Assembly: GCA_964453995.1 (NCBI GenBank)
Contig: CAYVQC010000037.1
Location: forward strand, 1-44,987
Source: SKVR01 sp964453995
GTDB taxonomy: Bacteria; Bacteroidota; Bacteroidia; Bacteroidales; UBA7960
Direction of reading: 5' to 3'
DNA: 44,987 nt
Both the position numbers and the translations under genes were made by a program. Below are positions 1 to 8,957 of the stretch, one piece after another. The notes beneath the pieces are model-generated. The model did no database searches. It saw only the letters and a program-made list of their open reading frames with translations, and had not been told where the DNA came from. Within the stretch, counting starts at the first letter, position 1. Every line of letters starts with the position of its first letter.

Positions 1-11
1 TTTGCGGACTG

Positions 12-41
12 CAAAGGTAAAAGGTTTTTTATTGTTGACAA
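12..41 (-). promoter_or_regulatory. Bacteroidota-type promoter reading out of the window
   Basis: On the minus strand TTG (39-41) is followed by a 19-nt spacer and TACCTTTG (12-19). This is the Bacteroidota sigma-70 pattern (-33 TTG, -7 TAnnTTTG) with ideal spacing. Transcription would start at about position 5 and proceed off the left edge, so a gene start is expected just outside the window. Confidence 0.6.
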
Positions 42-162
42 GGGTTTTTTTGAAACATCTCTAAAATTGTTTATAAGAGGCTGATTACCCGATGAAAAAG
101 AACGCAATAATTTTTGATTATACAAGTAAAGATGAATAATAAGAAAAAAGGGAAATAAAATT

Positions 163-188
163 ACAAAAAAAAGTTCGTGAACACGAAC
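163..188 (-). terminator. Rho-independent terminator after the PPIase/MoxR operon
   Basis: Perfect 7-bp stem GTTCGTG/CACGAAC (173-179 with 182-188) and a 2-nt loop, probably a 4-nt loop in practice. Reading leftwards it is followed by a run of eight T (plus-strand A165-172). It lies about 130 bp beyond the MoxR stop codon and closes the minus-strand operon. Confidence 0.7.
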
Positions 189-317
189 AGTTTTATGATA
201 AATCATCCCAAAAAAACATTAGTCAGATTTTCAGAATCTTACAACCACCAGTACATTTTCCTGTTCTTTTTTTCGAAGCTACATAAAAGATGGATAAATC
301 TGAAAGGCAAAAATCGC

Positions 318-1283
318 TCAATGGGTTAGCTTGCCAACAATAGTTTCAATGGTTACCCCTTCAGCCTCTGCTTTATAATTTCGAACTACCCTGTGGCGCA
401 GGATTGATTCGGCGATAGCATTAACATCTTCAATATCGGGCGAATACTTTCCATTTATAGCAGCATGGCACTTGGCACCAATAATGAGATATTGAGATGC
501 TCTTGGACCTGCTCCCCAGTGGATATATTCTTTTGCAAAATCATTTGCCAGGGAAGATTGGGGCCTTGTTCCGGAAGCAAGTTTTACCGCATATTCAACA
601 ACATTATCTGGTACGGGAATCCTACGTACCAGTGCCTGGTAATAAATAATCTCATCAGCGGTAAGAATAACATCAAGCTGTGGTTTCAGATCAGAGGTTG
701 TGTTTTTTACCACAAGCACTTCTTCATTGAAACTTGGATAATCAAGCCAAACATTAAACATAAACCTGTCAAGCTGTGCTTCAGGCAGCGGATATGTACC
801 TTCCTGTTCGATGGGGTTTTGGGTTGCCAGTACAAAGAAGGGGTCATCCAGTTTATAGGTAATACCGGCAGCAGTAACAGACTTTTCCTGCATGGCTTCG
901 AGGAGGGCCGATTGTGTTTTAGGAGGAGTACGGTTAATTTCATCGGCCAGGATGATATTGGCAAAAATGGGTCCTTTGATAAACCGGAAATTACGGTTTT
1001 CATCAAGAATTTCCGTACCTATAATGTCAGAAGGCATAAGGTCGGGGGTAAACTGAATGCGGCTGTATTTAAGCCCCAATGTATGCGCTATGGTATTTAC
1101 AAGCAGTGTTTTGGCCAGACCGGGAACACCAACAAGCAAACAGTGTCCGCGGCTGAATATGGAAATGAGTACTTTTTTTATAACCTCTTCCTGACCAAAA
1201 ATTACCTTCCCTATTTCACTTTTCAGCTTTACATACTGCCGGGCAAATGTATCAAGAGCTTCTACATCGGACTTAAAATTCAT
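318..1283 (-). CDS. MoxR family AAA+ ATPase
   Basis: Cytoplasmic AAA+ ATPase of the MoxR/RavA branch, a family that acts as chaperone or maturation factor for protein complexes, often with VWA or DUF58 partners. Visible motifs are the Walker A loop GVPGLAKT near residue 52, Walker B IILADEINR near residue 110, and the sensor/arginine-finger stretch ATQNPIEQEGTYPLPEAQLD near residues 152-171. The length, 321 aa, is normal for the family. It is the last gene of a minus-strand cluster, 30 bp after the SurA-like gene. The usual DUF58 and BatA/VWA genes do not follow: a terminator does. Its client may therefore be an envelope process served by the upstream PPIases, but that is inference from position only. 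Confidence 0.93.
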   Translation of the reverse strand: MNFKSDVEALDTFARQYVKLKSEIGKVIFGQEEVIKKVLISIFSRGHCLLVGVPGLAKTLLVNTIAHTLGLKYSRIQFTPDLMPSDIIGTEILDENRNFRFIKGPIFANIILADEINRTPPKTQSALLEAMQEKSVTAAGITYKLDDPFFVLATQNPIEQEGTYPLPEAQLDRFMFNVWLDYPSFNEEVLVVKNTTSDLKPQLDVILTADEIIYYQALVRRIPVPDNVVEYAVKLASGTRPQSSLANDFAKEYIHWGAGPRASQYLIIGAKCHAAINGKYSPDIEDVNAIAESILRHRVVRNYKAEAEGVTIETIVGKLTH

Positions 1284-1313
1284 AATTAATTATTTTCTGT
1301 TTAGAAATCACTT

Positions 1314-2684
1314 TTAAAAGGTGCTGCTCACATTCCCGAGCCAGGGAGAGGTAAAATCGCAATCGCGAAACTCTTCGTTGATAAGGATATAGGTTGAAGA
1401 GATTTTAGAATGGACCCACTCCCTTACCACATTCCTCTTCTTCTCATCTAAGGCAAGTTGCTGAATAAAATCATAATCACCTTCCATGGAAGCAGGATGA
1501 GCTTCAATACGGTGCATTACCTTAACGATGCGAAATGCCTGTTTGCCTTCTTCTGTTAACATGGGTTGGGGTTTGGTAATTTCACCGACCTCGAGGGGAT
1601 CAACAGCAAAAAACAAATCCTGGTCTATTTCTTCGTTTTTAAACCTTGTTGTGTTGGTATAGGGGTTGATCATAAGGCCACCGTTTATTTTTCCCGGGTC
1701 GGTTGAAAATTGGAGAGCGGCTTCCTCAAAAGTAATTTCATCATTAATAATGGCTGTACGTATGCTATCGAGACGAGATCTGGCTTCTGATAATTGGAGC
1801 GGGGAAACTTCGGGCTGCATAAGAATATGTCTTACATTAATTTGCTCTCCTCTTCTTTCAATCATTTGAATAATGTGGAACCCCGCCTGGGTTTCGATGA
1901 TTTCGGATACCTCACCTGGTCGTAAAGCAAATGCTGTTGCCTCAAATTCAGTAAATAGCTCTCCCCTGCCATGAAAACCCAGTTCACCGCCTTTTCTTGC
2001 AGAGCCGGGGTCTTCTGAGTACAATATCGCCATAGTATTAAAGCTCTCACCTTTCAATATCCTATCCCTGATCTCAGCCAATCTGTTTTTTGTGTCTTCC
2101 AGCTCTTCGGGTTCAACCTCGGGTTGTATTACGATCTGTGCCAGTTCAGTTTCACTTTCCACAATAGGGATACTGTCTTCGGGAATACTATTAAAGAACC
2201 GTTTAACATCGGAGGGAGTAATCCTTACATCACTGGTAATACGGCCTTCCATTTGCTGGCTCAATTCCTGTTCCCTAACCAGGGGACGAAATTCATCCTT
2301 AAGTTCTTCGATGGTCTTTCCATAATATGCCTCGAGCTGTTCTCTTGAGCCAATTTGCTGAATAAAGAAACGAAGTCTTCTTTCGAGAACCTGTTCCACC
2401 TGAAGATCAGAAACTTCCACACTATCGATGATTGCCTGGTTAAACAGCAATTTCTGGTAAAGCATTTCATCGAGCAAATTACATAAGGGGTTTTCTCCCA
2501 ATCTTATCCCCTGGGATTCAAGTTGTCGTTTCTGGTTATGAAGATCTGAACGTAATATGGCACTATTGCCAACTACCGCCACTACCTGGTCTATTACGAC
2601 CCGGTCCTGACCATGACCTTTGTTTTGGGAAAAAGTAAATAACAATATGCCAAGGATAAGAAATACTCTAAAGGAAAAATTCAT
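1314..2684 (-). CDS. SurA-like periplasmic peptidylprolyl isomerase, two parvulin domains
   Basis: Exported folding factor, 456 aa. Residues 1-25 form a signal peptide, followed by a SurA N-terminal chaperone region (about 28-170, beginning VVIDQVVAVVGNSAILRSDL, the classic SurA start). Two PpiC/parvulin domains follow at about 178-278 (GGELGFHGRGEL then AGFHIIQMIERR) and about 283-395 (VRHILMQPEVSP). The first parvulin domain looks intact. The second is more divergent, with GGLMINPYTNTTRF in place of the usual GGDLG segment. SurA proteins chaperone outer-membrane beta-barrels, consistent with the two upstream PPIase-related genes 39 bp and about 0.9 kb away. Confidence 0.92.
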   Translation of the reverse strand: MNFSFRVFLILGILLFTFSQNKGHGQDRVVIDQVVAVVGNSAILRSDLHNQKRQLESQGIRLGENPLCNLLDEMLYQKLLFNQAIIDSVEVSDLQVEQVLERRLRFFIQQIGSREQLEAYYGKTIEELKDEFRPLVREQELSQQMEGRITSDVRITPSDVKRFFNSIPEDSIPIVESETELAQIVIQPEVEPEELEDTKNRLAEIRDRILKGESFNTMAILYSEDPGSARKGGELGFHGRGELFTEFEATAFALRPGEVSEIIETQAGFHIIQMIERRGEQINVRHILMQPEVSPLQLSEARSRLDSIRTAIINDEITFEEAALQFSTDPGKINGGLMINPYTNTTRFKNEEIDQDLFFAVDPLEVGEITKPQPMLTEEGKQAFRIVKVMHRIEAHPASMEGDYDFIQQLALDEKKRNVVREWVHSKISSTYILINEEFRDCDFTSPWLGNVSSTF

Positions 2685-2723
2685 ATGTAATTTGATTATA
2701 AAATTAATGTTTCAACAGAATGA

Positions 2724-3566
2724 TCAATAAATCTCAAATACGCCATTGCCTATGGCTTCTTTGTAAAGGTTCTGACGGAATTCGTTTATAAGAGCTTGTT
2801 TTCTATGGTTAAGTATAATTGCTTTAATATTATCCACCTCAAAGATCAAGGGAGAAGAACTTCCTTCGAGCTTGTAATCCCTGATATACAGGAAGTACCG
2901 ATAAAACTCATCATTCAGTTCAATAAACCTGTTGTTTCTCAGAAATGATTCATGATTAGAAGGATTCAGAGGAATTTCACGCAGTATATCGGAAAAAACA
3001 AACCAGGACTCCTGATCCAGGAAAAATGCAGCGGCATGGTTGAGGCTGTATTCTTCAAGTTTAACAATATCCTCCATGTCGTCAGAACGTATCAGGCGTC
3101 TTACCTGATTTATATCCGGGGCATCAACGGGTAGCTTAACAAAGTTCAGTTTTACAATACTCTCTCTTAAGCGGAATTCATCCTGATGCTGTTCATAATA
3201 TTCCTCAAGCAACTGGTCGGTAATGAGTGTATCTAAATTTTTACTGATAATTTCATTCTCATAAGTAAAAATTAGCAATGAGTTGCGGTAATCATCAATT
3301 TTTCTTTGAATATTGGGCATATCAGCCGAGAGGTTTTTTTCTGCCTCATACAGGTAAATCTGTTGCCTCACCCAGTTTTCAATGAACCTATTTACGATTA
3401 CGGTGCTGTCATCAGAGCTTGTTCCGGGGGGAAACAGCCCCTGCAGATCGGACTCATAAAGGTATTTATCATGTACCCTGGCAAGTTGTTCTCCTGATTT
3501 TCCTCCATTCATGCATGAAGAAAGTAAACCAGCAATAAGGAACAATATTAAGAATAATCTATACAT
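2724..3566 (-). CDS. Lipoprotein with SurA/PPIase N-terminal-like fold, no catalytic domain
   Basis: A 280-aa lipoprotein: hydrophobic signal and lipobox LLSSC with Cys18 as acylation site. The following region (VHDKYLYESDLQGLFP, then long helices) resembles the chaperone half of SurA/PrsA proteins. No parvulin signature (HILI...GGDLG...FGYHIIK) can be seen, so prolyl isomerase activity is unlikely. It is encoded between two genuine parvulin proteins with 39- and 49-bp gaps, so all three are probably co-expressed. The likely role is a membrane-anchored chaperone or scaffold subunit for outer-membrane protein folding. The family is inferred from general pattern and context; the exact Pfam family is not certain. 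Confidence 0.8.
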   Translation of the reverse strand: MYRLFLILFLIAGLLSSCMNGGKSGEQLARVHDKYLYESDLQGLFPPGTSSDDSTVIVNRFIENWVRQQIYLYEAEKNLSADMPNIQRKIDDYRNSLLIFTYENEIISKNLDTLITDQLLEEYYEQHQDEFRLRESIVKLNFVKLPVDAPDINQVRRLIRSDDMEDIVKLEEYSLNHAAAFFLDQESWFVFSDILREIPLNPSNHESFLRNNRFIELNDEFYRYFLYIRDYKLEGSSSPLIFEVDNIKAIILNHRKQALINEFRQNLYKEAIGNGVFEIY

Positions 3567-3615
3567 TCAATGGAATTTCTGAGAAATGAAGAAAATAATA
3601 TTCTAGTAGATGATC

Positions 3616-5616
3616 TTATTCAGCAATGAGTTTAAGAGCATCCGTATTAACCATGTACTTATATTTGCTGCGCAATTCATTGATCCATTTTTCTTCCAGG
3701 TAATTCTGGTAATCAGCAATTACCAGACCCCTGATTTCGTTTAGCTTTTTGGGACCTTCAGGAATAAAATCGAGCACCCATACCACAGCATAGTGTCCAT
3801 TGTGCCTGATCACATCTGAAACACCGGTATTACGATCCAATGAAGAAAGAGCGGGTTTTTCACTTACTTCAAATACTCCTTTCTCGGCTGACACTTTGAG
3901 ATGGGAGTCTTTGTTGAACCCGGCCATAAGGTCTTCATGTGTTACATTCCGGCGCAGCGCCTTACGAATGGTTTTTCGTCCTGCTTTTGCTTCTTTTTCA
4001 TCATCGAATGAATAAATTATTGCATCATAACGATCGTCCCACATGTAATCCGCGATGTTTTCATTGTAAAAATTACGAAGTCCTACCGTATCCTGCATGG
4101 CTTTACTCCAAACTTTCTGGTCTGTTAGTTCAAAAAGTAAAATTCCATCATGGTATTCGTTCATGATTCTTTTAAACTCGGGGTATTTTTCCGGAAGTCT
4201 CTGCTCTTCATAGGCCAGCAATGTTTGTTGCGTAAAGTTATTATACATAGTAGTTACGTATGCCCTAACCGATTCAGGTGTTCTCATTGCCTGGGTGCTA
4301 AGCAGATAATCAGCAAAATCTTGTTGAGAATAGGTTTTCCCTGCAAAAGAAAACAACACTGCATTGGTTTTACCGATTTTAGACTTATCCCATTTGCCTT
4401 CGAAAATGGTTGAATCTACATTTTCAAAAAATACCTCAAGGTTTTCATTCATCTCTTCGAAGTTGTATTCCTTTTTCAGTCTTTCAACAACAACCTGCTG
4501 GCTCAACGAGGCTCTTGCATCGCGCGAAATTTTATTTTTCATCTCAGCCATTGCATCTTCTTCTGAAGGCAGGCTCTTTTCTATCAGTTTGATGATGTGC
4601 CAGCCGTATTGGGACCTCACGGGTTGAGAGATTTGATTGTTTTCATTAAGCGCATTAATGGCTTTGATAAACTCAGGCACCATCCTGTTGGAAGTAAATT
4701 GAGGTAACTCACCCCCTCTTCTGCCCGATGCTTTATCATCAGAAAATCTTTCAGCAAGGGTTTTGAACTCTTCCCCTTCTAAAATATTTTGATGAATTTC
4801 CTGGATTTTTTCTTTTGCCTGGTTTTTCTGTTGCTCGGTTGCATTTTCGGGAAGGCTGACCATGATATGGGCAACTTTTGCCCTACCCATAGCCGGAAGC
4901 TTATCAGTGAGTTTGATCAGGTGATATCCAAAGTCAGTTCTTACAGGATAGGAAAGCTCTCCCACCTCTAAGTTATAGACTGCATTTTCAAAGGGATAAA
5001 CCATATCCAATACCGAGAAATAACCCAGGTCACCACCATTACCTCTCATGGGAGGGCGATTGGCAGTTGCGGGCATTCCTTTGGCAGAAGGATCGTCGGA
5101 ATATTGTATTGCCATTTCCCTGAAACTTTCGCCTTCTTCAATTTTCTTTCTCAGCTCCATGATTTTATTCCAGGCGGCCAGGGTATCAGCAGGACTTGCA
5201 TGTTTCTCAAGATTGATAAGAATATGAGAAGCCCTCAGGTCATAGCGCATACGGTCCAATGCTTCATCGAGCAATTGGTTGGAAACTTCCTGATCGGTAA
5301 GATAAGGCACTGCCAGTTGTTTTCTGTATCCCTCGAGTTCATCAATAAAGGTTGCATGGGTATCAAGACCCATTTGCATGGCTTCATATACTTTGAGGTT
5401 GAAATTGATGAACAATTCCAGGTACTCTTCCATGGATTTTGGATCCATAACCTGGGGATTGAGATTATTCTTGGAATAAACATATTCAAATTCGTAAACG
5501 GTAATCTCCCGGTCGTTGATTTTAAGCAATACTGAATCACTGGTATTGTTCGTACTGAAAAGTGGTTTTATAAAACTGAAGCTTAACAGAACGATCACTA
5601 AAATTGCATTTCTCAT
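3616..5616 (-). CDS. Periplasmic peptidylprolyl isomerase with two parvulin domains (SurA/PpiD-like)
   Basis: A 666-aa exported PPIase. It has a signal peptide at residues 1-21 and an N-terminal helical region (VLLKINDREITVYEFEYVYS). Two parvulin domains follow: the first from about 128 (RASHILINLEKHASPADT, GNGGDLGYFS, FGYHLIKLTDK), the second from about 245 (VAHIMVSLPENAT, GRRGGELPQF, YGWHIIKLIEK). The C-terminal third, about 380-666, is helical and matches no domain I recognise. It probably folds exported proteins. It begins 77 bp after the guaB stop, and no convincing separate promoter is visible there, so read-through from guaB is possible. Confidence 0.9.
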   Translation of the reverse strand: MRNAILVIVLLSFSFIKPLFSTNNTSDSVLLKINDREITVYEFEYVYSKNNLNPQVMDPKSMEEYLELFINFNLKVYEAMQMGLDTHATFIDELEGYRKQLAVPYLTDQEVSNQLLDEALDRMRYDLRASHILINLEKHASPADTLAAWNKIMELRKKIEEGESFREMAIQYSDDPSAKGMPATANRPPMRGNGGDLGYFSVLDMVYPFENAVYNLEVGELSYPVRTDFGYHLIKLTDKLPAMGRAKVAHIMVSLPENATEQQKNQAKEKIQEIHQNILEGEEFKTLAERFSDDKASGRRGGELPQFTSNRMVPEFIKAINALNENNQISQPVRSQYGWHIIKLIEKSLPSEEDAMAEMKNKISRDARASLSQQVVVERLKKEYNFEEMNENLEVFFENVDSTIFEGKWDKSKIGKTNAVLFSFAGKTYSQQDFADYLLSTQAMRTPESVRAYVTTMYNNFTQQTLLAYEEQRLPEKYPEFKRIMNEYHDGILLFELTDQKVWSKAMQDTVGLRNFYNENIADYMWDDRYDAIIYSFDDEKEAKAGRKTIRKALRRNVTHEDLMAGFNKDSHLKVSAEKGVFEVSEKPALSSLDRNTGVSDVIRHNGHYAVVWVLDFIPEGPKKLNEIRGLVIADYQNYLEEKWINELRSKYKYMVNTDALKLIAE

Positions 5617-5693
5617 AATGAACAGGTGTATTTTCTTTTAAAGGAATTAATGAACAATTCTTTACTTAAACTAATTAACAGACCATTTAGTAT

Positions 5694-7166
5694 TTATTGT
5701 CGTGAATAATTAGGCGCTTCGCGGGTAATGGTAACATCGTGTACATGACTTTCGCGAATACCTGCATTGGTGATTCTAACGAAAGTTGCTTTCTTGAGGC
5801 TTTCAATATCGGGTGCACCACAATATCCCATACCTGCTCTCAATCCACCCACCATTTGATGGACAACTTCAGATAAGGTACCTTTGTAGGGTACACGTCC
5901 GACAATACCTTCAGGAACGAGTTTTTTCACATCATCCTCCACATCCTGGAAATACCGGTCTTTGGACCCGGATTGCATGGCTTCCACAGAACCCATGCCA
6001 CGGTAGGTTTTATATTTCCTTCCTTCAAAAATGATGGTTTCTCCTGGTGATTCCTCTACACCTGCAAACTGCGATCCTGCCATAATACATGATGCACCGG
6101 CGGCAATAGCTTTAACGATATCTCCTGTAAACCTGATGCCACCATCGGCAATCACCGGAATACCTGTTCCTTCCAGGGCCTTTGCCACATCATATATTGC
6201 AGTAAGTTGGGGTACTCCTACCCCGGCTACGATCCGTGTGGTACATATAGACCCGGGACCGATACCTACTTTTATTGCATCAGCACCTGCCTTTAGCAGA
6301 TCTTTGGCAGCTTCGGCGGTAGCAATATTTCCTACTACAATATCCAAACCGGAAAAGTTCTTTTTGAGGAGTCTTGTCATGTCCAGTACCCCTTTTGAGT
6401 GGCCATGGGCGGTATCAACCACTACACAATCAACCCCGGCTTCCTGCAGGGCAGCCACTCTGTCCTGGGTATCAATGGTAACACCTACGGCAGCAGCCAC
6501 CCTCAAACGGCCTCTTTCGTCTTTACAGGCATTGGGTCGTTCTTTGATTTTCAGGATATCTCGATAGGTAATTAACCCAACAAGCTTATATTCTTTATCC
6601 ACTACGGGGAGCTTTTCTATTTTGTGTTGCTGAAGAATTTTTTCAGCAACAGAGAAATCGATAAATTCGGTGGTTGTAATAAGGTTTTCGCGGGTCATTA
6701 CTTCACTTACGGGCCGGGCAAGGTCTTTTTCGAATCTCAAATCCCTGTTGGTAATGATCCCCACAAGTTTGTTCCCATCACTAACCACAGGTATTCCACC
6801 AATTTTGTATTCTTTCATGATCTGCAAGGCATCACCTACAAGAGCATTCTCATGAAGGGTAATGGGATCTATGATCATGCCGTTTTCTGAACGCTTAACC
6901 TTACGCACCTTGCTGGCCTGGTCTTCGATGCTCATATTTTTATGAAGTACGCCCAAACCGCCTTCCTGGGCCATGGCAATTGCCATACGCGATTCAGTAA
7001 CAGTATCCATGGCGGCAGAAACAATGGGGATCCGCAAAGAAATATTCCTTGAGAAAAAGGTGTTTACGTTTACATCTCGGGGAAGAACTTCTGAATAGGC
7101 AGGAACAAGAAGTACGTCATCATAAGTAAGACCAAGACTCATGATTTTGGAGGATTGATTTTCCAT
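5694..7166 (-). CDS. guaB: IMP dehydrogenase
   Basis: Catalyses NAD-dependent oxidation of IMP to XMP, the committed step of GMP synthesis in the cytoplasm. The 490-aa protein has the full family layout: a TIM barrel interrupted by two CBS domains (about 97-150 and 155-210), the catalytic loop GPGSICTTR with Cys308, the phosphate-binding segment ADGGIRFTGD, and the flap Arg-Tyr pair R404/Y405 in SKDRYFQ. Length and motifs are those of an intact bacterial enzyme. It has its own promoter -7 element (7192-7199) and may lead the PPIase/MoxR group that follows on the same strand. Confidence 0.98.
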   Translation of the reverse strand: MENQSSKIMSLGLTYDDVLLVPAYSEVLPRDVNVNTFFSRNISLRIPIVSAAMDTVTESRMAIAMAQEGGLGVLHKNMSIEDQASKVRKVKRSENGMIIDPITLHENALVGDALQIMKEYKIGGIPVVSDGNKLVGIITNRDLRFEKDLARPVSEVMTRENLITTTEFIDFSVAEKILQQHKIEKLPVVDKEYKLVGLITYRDILKIKERPNACKDERGRLRVAAAVGVTIDTQDRVAALQEAGVDCVVVDTAHGHSKGVLDMTRLLKKNFSGLDIVVGNIATAEAAKDLLKAGADAIKVGIGPGSICTTRIVAGVGVPQLTAIYDVAKALEGTGIPVIADGGIRFTGDIVKAIAAGASCIMAGSQFAGVEESPGETIIFEGRKYKTYRGMGSVEAMQSGSKDRYFQDVEDDVKKLVPEGIVGRVPYKGTLSEVVHQMVGGLRAGMGYCGAPDIESLKKATFVRITNAGIRESHVHDVTITREAPNYSRQ

Positions 7167-7191
7167 TGGTTAGGCTTATTTATTTAGAGTG

Positions 7192-7199
7192 CAAAAGTA
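7192..7199 (-). promoter_or_regulatory. guaB promoter -7 element
   Basis: TACTTTTG on the minus strand, an exact match to the Bacteroidota TAnnTTTG element, 26 bp before the guaB ATG. That predicts a leader of about 20 nt. No TTG is found at the ideal -33 position, so only half of the promoter is supported. Confidence 0.5.
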
Positions 7200-7314
7200 T
7201 TAAAATTTGTTGAGCGCCCATTAATAAAAATCTAAAAATCAAAGGAAGCCTGCATAGATCTTAGTCAGCCATAATTCAATCGGATCGAATGATTTGGCAA
7301 GACTCCTGGAAATT

Positions 7315-8889
7315 CTACCTTATCAGAATCACAGCTCCTCTTTTTTGGTTTTTTTCCCCTGAAGGGTCAGTAAAGGTAATAATCCATGAATAAACACCGG
7401 GTGGAGCAGGTGAACCGTCGTGATTGCCGTCCCATCCTGCATGCATATCGGTAGAGGAAAAAACCTGTGTTCCCCACCGGTTGATCACAACCAGTGAAAA
7501 AGAGCCAGGGGTAAAGAAAGGGAAAAAAGCTTTAAAGTACCTGTTTTCGGGGATCTGGCTCATGGGTTTAAATGCAGATGGCACAAATACCTCCACATCA
7601 GAAAGAAGTTCCACTGTATTGGAGTAGACCGTATCGGCAAACCCAAAAGGATTACCTGGTGCTTCCAAAGCCATAATCCGGTAACTCAATGATCCTGATA
7701 GCAAATCGGGGTTGGTAAATGACAAATCATCTTCAAAAGAGTTGGTTGAGGGGGTTAGGGTGGCAAGATTTTCGAACCCGCCAGGATCATTGGTTTTGCG
7801 CTGCACAATGTAGCTTTCGACACCCGCATCTAACCATCCCTGGTAATTGTTCCACTCCAGAATATTGATGCCAGGCGTGGATTGATCAATGCGGAGATGC
7901 ATTGTACCGAACTGTTCCGATTGCAGCACGCTCATCCTGCAGCTGTCCAGCACCTCCACCATATAGTACACAGCACCCATGGCCGGATCGGCTGAGTTGT
8001 CTTCGTAAAAAATGTCATTGTCAGAAGTAATCAGTGTATCCAATACCTGGTACTCGCCGGGTGAATTGCCTTCCTGTTTGATCACATAGGCAGGATCGGG
8101 AACAGAATTATCGGCATGCAAATGAATGTTTACGGCATCATTTCCTTCGGCAACCGACACTTTGCGAAAATGAAGAAACCCGGGCTCGGGAAGAAAATCT
8201 ACTGTTGCACAGCGAATATTGGAGGTGGAAGTGATTCCTGTATCTTCCTGTTGGGTTTTTATCCTGAAACAATAGTTGCCCGGCAGATCTGCTCCTGTAA
8301 GGGCTTCCGGCACCTGGCCCCCGGTTTCGAGCACCTGCTGGAATTGGCTGCCATCAAACGACATCTCAACAAAGTTCTTATGGAAAGGAGAAGGTAACGG
8401 TTGAGGCTCACCTGCTGTGGTTGTTAAACTGTAGTTTTGCCAGTTAAGTAGAAATTGTTTAAGGCAAATATCTGCCTGGGGAATATCAAGCCAGGTTGTT
8501 TGGTGTGCTTCCATGCTTACAGCAATATTATCACCGTTCAAATACCTGGCAACCACATAATAGGAATAGGCCTTGTTTTGGGCATTTATGCCTGTATCAG
8601 TAAAGGAGCTTTGATCAAGTGGTACCTGAGTAATGACTGCGTAAAGGCCATTGTCGAGTTTTCGATGTACTTCAATAAAGCCTTCTTCAACATCTGTCAC
8701 CAGGGTCCAACCGATAATGATGTGATTGTTCTCCAATACACTTACAGAATCTACCTTGATGGAAGAGGAAAAACCTGATTTTTCGCTACTGTATGCCTTG
8801 CCTGGCAGGTGAAAGATCAAAAACGGCAAAGCCAGGCAAAGAAACCGGCATATACCCACCAAACCAGTAAAAGAAAACCAAAGGTTCAT
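7315..8889 (-). CDS. Secreted protein with T9SS type B (CHU_C/gliding-motility) sorting domain
   Basis: A 524-aa exported protein with an N-terminal hydrophobic signal and fibronectin-III-like beta-sandwich segments across the middle. The C-terminal domain of about 90 residues begins VEVFVPSAFKPMSQIPENRY and runs through VVINRWGTQVFSSTDMHAGW and DGSPAPPGVYSWIITF to the end. This is the gliding-motility-associated C-terminal domain recognised by the type IX secretion system as a type B signal. The protein should be exported through the outer membrane and be surface-attached or released. The catalytic or binding role of the body is unknown. It lies 68 bp after the M16 pair on the same strand and may be co-transcribed with it. 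Confidence 0.85.
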   Translation of the reverse strand: MNLWFSFTGLVGICRFLCLALPFLIFHLPGKAYSSEKSGFSSSIKVDSVSVLENNHIIIGWTLVTDVEEGFIEVHRKLDNGLYAVITQVPLDQSSFTDTGINAQNKAYSYYVVARYLNGDNIAVSMEAHQTTWLDIPQADICLKQFLLNWQNYSLTTTAGEPQPLPSPFHKNFVEMSFDGSQFQQVLETGGQVPEALTGADLPGNYCFRIKTQQEDTGITSTSNIRCATVDFLPEPGFLHFRKVSVAEGNDAVNIHLHADNSVPDPAYVIKQEGNSPGEYQVLDTLITSDNDIFYEDNSADPAMGAVYYMVEVLDSCRMSVLQSEQFGTMHLRIDQSTPGINILEWNNYQGWLDAGVESYIVQRKTNDPGGFENLATLTPSTNSFEDDLSFTNPDLLSGSLSYRIMALEAPGNPFGFADTVYSNTVELLSDVEVFVPSAFKPMSQIPENRYFKAFFPFFTPGSFSLVVINRWGTQVFSSTDMHAGWDGNHDGSPAPPGVYSWIITFTDPSGEKNQKRGAVILIR

Positions 8890-8900
8890 ATATTTCAGGA

Positions 8901-8920
8901 GTTTAAGGTGGTTTAAGGTT
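8901..8920. repeat. Tandem decamer upstream of the CHU_C gene
   Basis: GTTTAAGGTG directly followed by GTTTAAGGTT: two copies of a 10-bp unit with one mismatch, about one helical turn apart. It lies 12-31 bp before the ATG of the minus-strand CHU_C-domain gene. This could be a regulator-binding site or merely a short slippage duplication. Confidence 0.5.
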
Positions 8921-8957
8921 TTGTTTTTTATTAAAACCGAAAATCTCGTGTAATATT

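Larger units (their letters stand above)
1..317. other. Non-coding left edge
   Basis: AT-rich stretch between the window edge and the MoxR gene. It holds a terminator for the minus-strand operon (163-188) and a promoter that fires leftwards out of the window (12-41). I see no credible coding frame in the remainder. ATGAT/ATCAT and GATT/AATC inverted repeats around 195-235 are too short to interpret. Confidence 0.6.

Noticed and set aside
465..1289. 274-codon plus-strand open frame opposite the MoxR gene
   Set aside because: The minus-strand MoxR protein has every family motif; the antisense product resembles nothing.
6031..6567. 178-codon plus-strand open frame
   Set aside because: Shadow of guaB on the opposite strand, with low-complexity Ala/Ser/Pro/Thr composition.
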